This document shows, one piece after another, positions 11,765 through 23,700 of a stretch of DNA of 64,000 nucleotides (positions within the stretch are counted from its first letter, which is position 1; each line of letters opens with the position of its first letter). Origin of the DNA: Paralithodes platypus (taxonomy: Eukaryota; Arthropoda; Malacostraca; Decapoda; Lithodidae). The stretch covers positions 19,778,942-19,842,941 of the forward strand of contig CM064495.1 of the NCBI GenBank assembly GCA_032716605.1, in the 5' to 3' direction. Position numbers and translations under genes: made by a program. The notes beneath the pieces were generated by a model. It was given only the letters and a program-made list of their open reading frames with translations. It did not search any database and was not told the DNA's origin.

Positions 11765-14700
11765 TTTTATCCTTTATCAAAATTTAATGTAGTGAACCAG
11801 CAATACAGAATTAGTTTTGTATCTCATGGCCCACCCACCCACCCTGATTTTCAATTTGACATGTCTATAAATCCCTGTACCTCAGGTGAGATAGTGACTC
11901 GTGTGGCCCTGGACCGTGAGCTGAAGGCAGTCTACGAGGTCATGGCTGAGGTACATGATGAAGGCAGCCCGCCACGCCATGCCCGAGCCACTGTCCGCGT
12001 CCTGGTCACCGATGTCAACGATAACTCTCCTACGTTCATCGAGCCTCGGGAACCGTCCGTCAGTGTTAGGGAGGAACAACCTGCTGGCACTGAAGTTTTA
12101 CAGGTGAGAGAGAGAGAGAGAGAGACGGTTACTGACATCATCTGTTCAATGATAATTCTCCCACATACATCAAGCCTAGGGATTTAGAGAATTACTGTAT
12201 CCTTCAATGTTAAGGAGGAAAACTGGCAAGTATGGATATATTACAGGTGAGAGAGGAGAAGAGAGAGAGAGAGAAGGGGAGACAGATGAATAAATAAAAA
12301 GAAAGTGTGTCCTAGTCACCAATGTCTTGATCACCCATGTTTATCGAGTCAAGGAAACCAACTGTCAGTGTTAGAGAGAAATGACTGGCAGACACAGAGA
12401 TCTTGCAAGTGAAGGGAGAGAAAGAGAAAAGAATATGCAGAGATAGAGAGTGATAGATAGGTTACCGATATCAACAATAATTCATCCATGTTCAAGCCAG
12501 GGGAACCATCCATCAGTGTAAGGAAGGAACAAGACTATTAGATAACTGAGTTATAGTGAGAAATCACAAGCATTAAAGATGTAAGGAGAAATTATAATTT
12601 ATTACTAAATGTTATGCCTGCATCCCAACAAAGGCTACTGGTAATACTATCAACAGAACCTACGACACCACAGATAGCCTCCACAATCATATCCCCAGGC
12701 CAAGATAGAAACAGGATTCTCTATACCAGGAAACCACCATCTTATGTTATAACCAATCCTATGACCACCACACTGAAGATGACATGCAAACCACCACCAC
12801 CAACAACATCAATGACTACTAGCCCCCCGCAACAGATACAAGGAATGAAGCCCCAACACCAACAACTAAACCCGAGAAAGGAGCCAGCACCACCACCACC
12901 AAGAAGCAGCTGAGAACAACAACAACCCCTAGCTCCAACACAACATGCCTTCAGGCCACTACACTCCACAAACACTCTTCTTACAGACCTTACGCAGAGA
13001 GCTTTTGATGGAATCAACTCAGCTAGACCACCACACAGAACACTACTTGCCACACTCGACATTAGTAAAGCCTTTTGATGCCATCTCCCACCACAACCTA
13101 ACAAACAAAATCTACAACACAAACATGCACAATACAAAAAGGTGGCTGGCCAACTACCTAGCAGGCAGATATGCACATGTATAATTTGCCGGTCAGTCAT
13201 CTAACATCAGAAACTTCACAAACGGAGTCCCGCAAGGATCCGTCTTGTCGCCCTCACTCTTCAATCTATACATGCATGATCTACCCACACCCCACACACC
13301 CCAAATAAATGTAACTTCCTATGCAGATGACATAACACTCACATGGGCGCACTAAGACTCAGACACAGCAACATGTCTCCTTCAACCCTATCTCAACACA
13401 CTACATGGCTGGTGCACTACAAACACTCAAATTAGCCCCAGCCAAATCCACAGCAATCCTCCTCACAAGCTGGACAGCCGAATACAGAAATGCCCCACGC
13501 CTCACCATAAACAACACTTCCTTAACTCTCCCCGACGTATTAACTTAAGAAAGTTAGGGGTTGCCCGAGCGCCCGGTATTTCTCCCACAACACTCTTTCT
13601 CACACTGAGGGACCGTTAGAAGTCAAAGGAATTTGGGGTTGCCACCAACGGACAGATTATGATCTAACTTACCTAACTTACTGAGCTCAATATGACACAA
13701 ATTCCGTCATAAAGTTATTATTGAGCTATTGCACTAAGTTCATATGACGCGATCGCGTCATCCTGTATATGACGGAGAGGGGTAACACGTACACACACAC
13801 ACGCACACAAAATCCTAGGTGTGACATATGATAACTTAATGATATTCAGACAACATATCACAAACATAAAAAACAAACTGACACCCAGACTTAATGCCCT
13901 AAACTCACTTACCGACACAAAATTTGGACACAACAAAGAAACTACCACTACAGTATACAAACAATATTATATGATCAGTAATGGAATATGCAAGCCCTGC
14001 CTGGGCTTCTAGCCTAGCTACCTGACCACAAGACATTACAGACCATTCAAAACAAAGTCCTAAAAATCATCACAGGCTGCACAGCTACTACACCTACAGA
14101 TCACCTACTGTGCATCAAGAAACCAAAGTCTTCAAAGTCAAAGACCACCTGGAGATGAGAAGAACTCAATTCCTGGCTGCAGCCTCCACAAACCAACACC
14201 ATCCACTACACTACATGGCAGCACACTCACAGACAACAAGGAACATCAAAACAACACCCAGCACACGATATCACACACAAATACTGTCATCTCTCCCTCC
14301 CTGCCCACCCCAAACCAGCTTCCAGAAGCACATCCATACTCACATCACTCGCCGTTCCATCCAATCACTCAAAGACAACATGCAGCTGCATGCACGACCT
14401 CCCGAAATCCATCCTTCTGAGTCCTCCCTTCTTCGCGAGGACAGAATCCACCTGGCCAGACTGAGATGTGGGCACCATCCAGCTCTTCTGAGCTATCAGA
14501 AGAGACTGGATGACTCCGTCGGTGACGCCTGTCCAGGATGTAACACAGCACCCCATACTATTAAACACATCATAGAAGACTACATTCCACACAGTCACTT
14601 ACAACAACAACATAATCTACACTCCTTGAGAGCCCTGTGGGAAAGCCCGATCGCAGCCATGGCCTTCCTTAGGGACTCGGGGCTGTTCAGCCAGGTAGCC

Positions 14701-17700
14701 TAGGGAACAACAACAACAACAATGAAAGAGAAGTCAACCATAAAGAAGAAAAGGATAGTCTACCCTCTACCACCTTCAGAGTGACCAGAAGCCCCACCCC
14801 GTAGGACGTCACGCCCCGCCCCCGATGACGTCACACCCAGGTAAATACCTCAAAGGAGCCGCCAACTTTCGGGACAACATGGCCCAACTCCACCCCACAC
14901 CGCCTAACTGTCCTAACAGGTGTGGCCTCTGTTGTCTGGACCTCCCAGACCACCAGCAGTGATAGGAAAAGTAAAGTATACTGGATGGTGAAACTGTTTG
15001 GTATCTTCACAACCCCTGAGTTCCTCGACGCTTCCTAAGGTCGATTCGATAGAGGTGCTTCCCAAGACCTACTCTTTGCAGAGATGCTTCCCAAGACGTG
15101 CATAGGCGCTTCCCGAGGCCTAATAAAAGATACAACAAATGGCGCTTCCCAACGCCGTACGAATGATTTCAAAGTTCTCAAGACCGAAAGGAGGCTTCCC
15201 AATGTCCCACTCCCAAACTCAGTGCTTCCCAAGACCTGACCAAAAGGCTGCTTCCATGACCTATTCTCAGGTGCTCCCAAGACCTGCCTGGCACTTCCCA
15301 AGGCTTGAGATGAGAGAAGAAGAGGACATCGCCGCCACAAGCAGCCTAGCCCCAATACCATGAGCCTGCAGCTAGAGACCTGGACGATCGCTTTCTCTAG
15401 ACCTCACGCACCAGACCCAGCCGAGATGGAAGAACAATTCTCTGCCATCGCAGGGAAACACGTAGACTTGCCTTCCTCTAATTAACAATCAAATACTGTC
15501 TTCGCTTGAAGACCCTTCTAGTTCAAGACTAACAAGTCATGACAAATAAACACATATATTCTATCCTCTTTGTGCTTTGATGGCAGTAATTATATTCCAA
15601 GATAGCTCCGCCTTGAATTGCTAAAGATGATAACTACTACTGTACAGTAACTACATAATACAACACCTGTTACCCATGTTACCTTATAAATATCTATTAT
15701 TCAATATACACTTGTTATCAATTCTCATTGCCGGTTTCTATTGTACAGTCTATATAGCCTATGTGTCTGTAGCTCCTATAACTATAGTCATTATATATTT
15801 GCTATTGTGTTCTTTCTACATAGCCTACAGTATATTCTGCTAATTTTTCTGTAATCAATATAACCCATAAGCTGCATCCTGTATTTCCATTATATATATA
15901 AGTATTGTACCTCCACTAGAGTAAGAGTCCACACGTGCTTAGATCAATAACTTCTAAGACAGTTTAGGCTGGGTAAATTACTAACTTACTGTATACTAGT
16001 TCTGCCAACTAAGAATAATTTGTCAACAGGTTCGAGCAACAGACCGGGACGAGGGTAACAATGCCTCCATCACCTACTCCTTCATCACTACTAATGATAA
16101 TGATGATGACAGTGCCTTCACCATCAACCCCAGCACTGGCGTCATTACCACCACCAAGGTATAACATGCATCACATTTGTCCATTCAGATTACTCAATTT
16201 TTGTATTATTCTTGGTACATTTGCTAAAGCATGAACCTTGCTTCGGAGAGCTGGTTGTAATTAACCGTGATAACAGGTTAATGCATATTGTTCATGAAAC
16301 TGTCTTCCAGCAATATTATTACAAATGGTTAACCAATAAACTCACCTTCAAACTAAATATAAGTATGTGAGAGCATTATATGTTACTCATATCACAGCAT
16401 TTGTCCCAGGTTCATATCTTAGCAACTGTACCTACAGAGGGTTTCAAATAACTAGGTACAGTACTGTAAATATCTTTCAATTAGAAGGTAAATTTAGATA
16501 GCTTTTAGCCCTATAATTGCTTTGATTACAAAACCAACCCCCCTGGGGGGTCTTGCATATTTAGTGGAGGAAAAGAATATACCCCATGTATCCAACTGCA
16601 TGTCGTACAAGGCGACTTTAAGGGGGAATATTGTGCCTATGAGATCCACCTGCAACAGTAGCACTGCTGGGAAAGTAGCAGATGGAGGAAACAGAGCTCC
16701 TCTCTATCTGTCCCCTCACAAACGGAACTCACTATCCCCTACAGTACTTACGGTACCTCCAGAGAAGTGCGGCTCCTGGGACTACTGGATTCCTATAAAG
16801 GGCATCTTGGGGGCCGGGGCTACTACAACAACAACAATTACTAAACCAATAAAATCATTTGTAAGTAGCACTAATAAAGCAAAGAAACCTTTGTCTAAGA
16901 CAAGTGAAGGGGTTATTCCAGAATGTATATATGACATTGCTTATCCCATTAAGTTATTCTAGATTGTGACTTAGATATTCAAGATATGTTAGAGGTGTAG
17001 GATTGTTTTTACGGTGCAGGAGCAATTTTTTGTATACAACATAGTGGAACAAGGGGATCAAAATCTGTTACAAACAGTTGAGAAAGCATAAAGAATGAGT
17101 AACTAGATGTACAATAATGTATGCTTATATATTTGATATCAGGTAAGCTATAGGGAGGGTTATTTTAAGGAAGAGATAGATGATAAAAGGTGAAAAACCT
17201 CTTCTGTACAATACTGCATAGAAATTACTTCTGTCTTTACTTATTTTTATTCACTTTTTTTGCAGGTGCTGGACCATGAAGTGAAGCAGGTGTACCGGGT
17301 GACGGTACTGGCAAGTGATCAGGGCAATCCACCTCGGAACGTGACCCAGATAATCCAGATAGAAGTGTTGGATCTAAATGATAATCGACCCACCTTTCCC
17401 GCCTCCTCCATGGTATTCAAGGTGAAGGAAGGCATCAGGGTAGGGGAGGAGGTGGGCTCAGTCATGGCTGTGGACCGCGATGGGGGAGAGAATGGCCGTA
17501 TCACTTACACCATCCTCACTGGCAACACTTATGGAACTTTTGACATTAACAAGACAACGGGTCAAGTTTTCACAGCTCGGGAGGTGGATTATGAACTTGC
17601 CACTGAGTACATGCTACAGGTGAAAGCTGTTGATTCATCCTCTACTAACCCACAAAGTTCTATTATAAATGTAAAAATTGAGGTACAGGATGAGAATGAC

Positions 17701-20700
17701 CAAGCACCCATCTTTAAAGATGATCCTGTTTTATTCTCTATTAGTGAGAACACAGCTATTGGCACCCCTGTATGGAACTTTACAGCCACTGACCAAGATT
17801 CAGGTGATAATGGATATGTGCAGTATTCTCTCACTCAGCAACGACCCAAAAAAGTGTTCAAGCTAGACTCCACCACTGGCATGTTAACTCTGATGGGGCC
17901 GCTAGATCATGAAGAACATCGTGAGTTTACTTTGGTGGTTACTGCTTCGGATCAACCTCGAGATGAGACCAATCAACAACAGTCCTCTGTAACAGCTCGT
18001 ATCTTGATTGAGGACTACAATGACAATTCTCCAAAGTTTGTGTCCCGGGGTCGTGTTGATATTATGGAGGATGAACCTCGAGGATACCCAGTCCTACATG
18101 TCATTGCCACCGATGAGGATTCTCGAGATAATGGCCGTGTCACTTACATCATAAGCTCTGGCAATGAAGATGGGACCTTTGACCTTGATTATGAAACTGG
18201 AATACTAAAAATTGTTAAAGTATTGGATCGAGAAAGAGCCACCCAATATAAGCTTAATGTAACAGCCAGTGACCATGGGCAACCACCTCGTTCAGCCACT
18301 CAGGTCATAGAAATTTTTGTTGAAGATGTAAATGACAATCCTCCAAAGTTTAGCCAATCATTGTATAGAGCCAATGTGTCGGAGGGAGCTCCACCAGGTA
18401 CATCAGTCATCCGTGTTACAGCATCAGACCGAGATTATGGTAGCAACAGCAACTTAACTTACATCATTCCTGCCGGCATCGGAGATAACAAATTCCGCAT
18501 TAATCCTGCTACTGGTGCCATCCATACCATGGCTACACTAGACCGAGAAGAAAAGGATCAGTATACTTTGACTGTATATGTGCGAGATGGCTCCTTTCCT
18601 GCCCAATATGACACAGCTTCAGTCCTTGTTACTCTCACTGATGTTAATGACCATGCTCCAGAGTTCCGGGACTCGTGCTACCCTCTACGTGTACCTGAAA
18701 ATACAGATCTCTCCGTCATCCATACAGTGCTAGCCACGGACAGAGATGCTGGAAGAAATGGGCAGGTTCGATACTCGATTACTGATGGCAACATTAATAA
18801 CAAATTTAGCATTGAATCGTCAACTGGCAAGCTTTCATCAAGGCCTTTGGATCGTGAAACTCAAGCCAAGTACTTTCTAGTGATCACTGCAGAGGATCGA
18901 GCAGAGTCAGCACTACGAGGCATTTGTAACATCACCATTACTGTGGAAGATAAAAATGACAACGATCCAAAATTTTCACAAAACAGATATACAGCCACAC
19001 TACAGGAGGCAGCACCACAAAACACAGAGGTACTGACTGTGCGGGCAACAGATGAAGACCATGGAGAGAATGCCCTGATTACATACTCACTCAGCAATGA
19101 AACTCATTGGCTCTTCAAGATAAACAATGAAACTGGAATAATTACAACTGCAGGGTAAGTACAAATAATGTTTTCATAAAGTAGCCTACTCATGATATTT
19201 AAATTTGTTATATTTTGTGGCAGTATTTTATAAATAATTTGTTCTGAGAAATTCACATACAGTAGTAAAGTACTGTATTAATAAATATGTCTGTTATTGG
19301 AAATGCAATCTTTAACATGTTGGACATTTCCCTTCTAGATACTTTGATCGTGAGAAGCAGAATGTGTACACATTTGAAGTAAGAGCGACAGACGGTGGTC
19401 GATATGATGCACGATCAGAGAAAGCGCAGGTACAGATTACCATCACTGATGTCAACGACAACAAGCCTGTCTTTACTGAGTATCCCTTCACAGCCGAGTT
19501 ATTACCCATGCATGACCAGCCTGGACAGGAGCTGCTTAAAGTAACAGCTACTGATAAGGATGAAGGCATCAATGCTGAGATTGTTTACAGGTGAGATTCA
19601 CATCTAAATTTCTGGAAATTACATTCTGAGGTAATATTTATTGATAATACTGTATATCTGTACATAATTTGTACCATTAATATCTGTATATCTTTGTGCA
19701 GTTTGTAATTGCTTATGAGACTTTTAATGAATAATTGTCTTAATATAACAATAATTCCTGTAATAGAATTTTGAATGTATGGTATATATGCTAGTAAAAA
19801 TGTGTTTCTGTGGTATTAAGATATTTCTGAGTCCTAAATCAAATAAACTAACTTCTGACAGCAGTTCATGGGTGATTCTGACTGAAAAGCAATACCGTAT
19901 ATTCACAAATAAGAAACATAAGTAGGCCTACAGTATTGCATATAATTTACATGTTATTGTATGATTTTTCTACAGTCTGGTAGACGAACCTGCCAGCAGC
20001 AAGTTCCGTATCCATCCAGAAACTGGAGTAGTAACAGCCACCCGGGAACTTGGGTTAGAGAGCCATCTCTTTCACCTGGAGATTGTTGCTCAAGATCGTG
20101 GCCGACCCCCTCAGTCATCCACAGGCCTGGTAGAGATCAAAGTGGGTGACGATTCGTCTGCCACCACACTACACTTCAAGAACGCCTCTTACTCCGCTGA
20201 ATTAAGTGAAAATGCCCCTGCTGGATCAGATGTTGTGCAAGTAGCAGCTGTACGGTCAGACAGTCGCCGGCAGTTGATATTTTACAGTATTGGTTCTGGC
20301 AATGAAAATAATATATTTGAGATTGGTAGTAATACCGGACTGATAAGGGTTGTGCGTGATCCAAGAAAGCTTGACTATGAAACACTGCCACAGCTAAAAC
20401 TCATCATTGTTGCACAGACTGCGGGTGAAGTACCCCTGTATGCCTACACCAGTGTCTGGATCACTCTGGTTGATCGCAATGACAATGCTCCACGCTTCAC
20501 TCAGGATCGTTATGTTTCATCAGTGTGGGAAGGCTATAATAAAGGTGCCTATGTTATGCAGGTATCAGCTACTGACGATGACACTGGAACTAATGCAAAT
20601 GTTGTTTATCATATAGTTGATGGAAACCATGACAATGCATTTGTCATTGATCCCCCATTCTCTGGAATAGTGAAGACCAACATTGTCCTGGACCGTGAGA

Positions 20701-23700
20701 TTCGTGATGCCTACAAGCTAACCATCATTGCCACGGACGAGGGAACCCCACAACTAACCGGCACCTGTACACTCAGGATTAACATTGTTGATGCTAATGA
20801 CAATCAGCCCACCTTTCCTCCACACTCCATTGTCCAAGTTTCAGAAGGTTAGTATAAAATCAGTCATTCATGTCTATCTGTAAGTCTGATTTTGTAGTCG
20901 TGAGCAATAATAGCTATGAACCCTTTTGAAACTGTATCAAACCCAAAAGTTAAGATGCTTATTATATTTTGAATGCTTCAGAACTTGTATTTAGTGTATC
21001 ATAGATTCAAATGGATGTATGCTTAGTGTGACAAGCAATTATACATTATTTGAGTAACATTTATCATTATATATTTGTACATACCGTAGAATCATATAAT
21101 TGTACTGTACTGTACTGTAATAAATATCCTATTCGTAAGTAATTTTGTATACAATTAAAATTACTTATAATATTGATTATTCTTTATATTTTCTGTGGTT
21201 TAGGTTCTGAAGTTGGCACAGTTATCACCACCATCACTGCCAATGATGTGGACACCAATCCCGCCATAACTTACAACTTCGCCAGTACTGGAAACCCCCA
21301 CAACATGTTCAGCATTGATCGCTTCAGTGGGAAGATCACGCTGGCACGCCCCTTAGACCATGAAACACGAGCTGAATATAACCTGTCGGTGGAGGCCTCG
21401 GACACCTCCAATGTGGCCACAACATCCATCACAGTTCAGGTGGTGGATGAGAATGATAATGCCCCAGTCTTCACTCACCAGGCCTACCAAGTGGCCCTCC
21501 CAGAGTTATCCAAGCCAGGAACTTCAGTTATCAGGGTGAGTGTAGTTCGGTTGGAATATTGAAACTGAAACTGTTGAAAAGGCAGTTCCATTCTTTGCAC
21601 TGGCAAGCCTTGGTCACCTGATAGCTATTCTTAATTCCTAGAGCCATGCCTTTAATTATTCCCACCAACCTGCCCACCCGGGGGTATGGGCACACAAACG
21701 CCTCGTTTGTACATCTTGTAGCTTAATCCATACCAAACATAGGGCCTACAATAATCAACCAAATATCATGTTCAGATAACTTCATTCAGCTTGAGAATGG
21801 TGAAAACATCATGGATCTACGTTGCTTTGTTCTTTGTTCATCACTGCCTGAGCCTTAACCCGGCAAGTGCAGGAAGACTCTTAAGAGTTTCCCCGGGCGA
21901 CTGCGGGAAGACTCTTAAGATCCTGGGCCTAAAAAAATCCATTTAAAACACCCCCAAAAAACTTTAACCCTTTTTTTTTTTTTTTTTTTGCCCCTGGGCC
22001 ATGCCAAATGTCACTCCTCCACATCCCCTCCTTCTTCACTTCCCCCCCCCCCCCCCCTCCTTCAGTTATCACCTATTTTCCCTGTTATTCCCTTATTCTG
22101 TGGCCTATTTTCGTGCTAACATTAGCAAGTTGCAAGCAGGGCATTGTCATCACTGTTACCAAGCGAGTGCAAGAGAGAGAGAGAGAGTATCGATCGACAG
22201 TCTCTCTCCAGACGTGGGGAAAAGTGGAGGGGAGGGAGGTTGCCTCAGCCATAAATTATGTAACTCTCGGCCTGTATCGCCGATTTTGACCATCCAAACG
22301 CTGTTTCCACTTGTTTTATTGCTGTAACAGGTTAATACCTTTATAATCAACCTAAAATAGGCGCATATGGATAAGTATTAATGCTATTTATGGTAAAATA
22401 ACGATGTTAGTGATGGGAACAGCTCAAATACGTGCGCACAGGCGTGTGGTGTCTCATACCCCCCATGCACACGTCTTAGGTTAAGCAAGAAGTTCACTTC
22501 TTGAGTGTGCGTGTGTATATACATGTGGATGATGTGAGACTAAACATTGATCAATACTTGTGTGTGTATGTGTATGTGTGTGTGTGTGAGTGTTGGTTGA
22601 TCAAATGGCCCAGACGAAGGTTTCGCACACTCTCTCTCCCTTGAGTCATTCACTCACTCTCCCAGGCCGCGAGGCATGACGCAATCACATGAGAGATAAG
22701 TGGGGGGAAAGGGGGTGCTTGAGGGTGAGGGGAAGCAGGGAGAGGCTTGGGGGAGTGCAGGAGGGGCTGTGGATGGAGCTTAGGTCATCACATAACTGAT
22801 AGGGCCGCAATTGCTCCATAGAAAATTGTATTGCTTAGCGCGAAATAAGCCGATGCCATGTGGCGTCACCCGGGGTGATCCCCATTAACCCTATTGATGC
22901 CATATGAGGTCACCCGAGGTTAAGGGGTAAATAATATTAAAGTTTTGAAATATTTGTGTTTAACCCCTCCAGTCCCAGCGACGACTATAGCCGTCAATAG
23001 ATAAGTCACTCCACAGCCCCAGCGACGGTTATAGGCGTCAGTAATGTATTTTTCTTGTAACTACCTGTACAGTACAAGGCTTAATTTTTTTTTTTTTTTT
23101 TTTTTTTTAACCCTTCTTGCCCGGGCTCGCTATCCTAAGGACATTTTTGAGATCCGGGCGATCTGGCCGAAAAACGTATGTCTTTAATAGGCTACCCGTA
23201 TCTTTGTTATTTTAACTGCTAGAGAATTCCCATGCATCTCTAAACGTATTGCTGTTTCTTATCTGTAAACTGGCGTTAAGTAGAGCTCTCTAGGTCAACT
23301 TGTTCAGTTGGATGACGATTTCCGTGGAGAGAGATTCGATGCAATGTTGGCAATATCGGACCTTTGCAGACACTAATTTCGTCATACCATACAACAACAA
23401 CATTGATCCGACGTCTCCTTATTGATTTCGGAGGTGCGGTGTCACAAAGACAGGCTTTGTTTACATGCGTCGGATGCACGGCTTTCAAAACACGCTTAAT
23501 AAGCTTTCAAGCTTACGGATTTTAAAATGACACCCGGGCTCCTGACCATCTGCCGCGGTGTCATTTTATAATGACAACCGGGCAGGAAGGGTTAAGCCTT
23601 GTAAAAAAATAAAAATAAAAAAATAAAAAAATTAGAGATTCAGTCTTCCCTCATCTCTTGAGGTGAAAAGGTGGTCTCTCCTGCCATTTTCGCCACAGTG

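Noticed and set aside
12742..13200. A Cys/Gly-rich minus-strand frame of 152 codons
   Set aside because: It lies antisense to a decayed LINE RT and reads low-complexity sequence from CCA/ACC repeats.
16522..16962. A 146-codon plus-strand frame in ds intron 8
   Set aside because: It overlaps a SINE-like unit with an (ACA)n tail and has no recognisable domain.
22001..22350. Frames rich in Pro/Ser near a C run and GA repeat
   Set aside because: They come from pyrimidine-rich sequence inside a TTAA-type element within ds intron 12.
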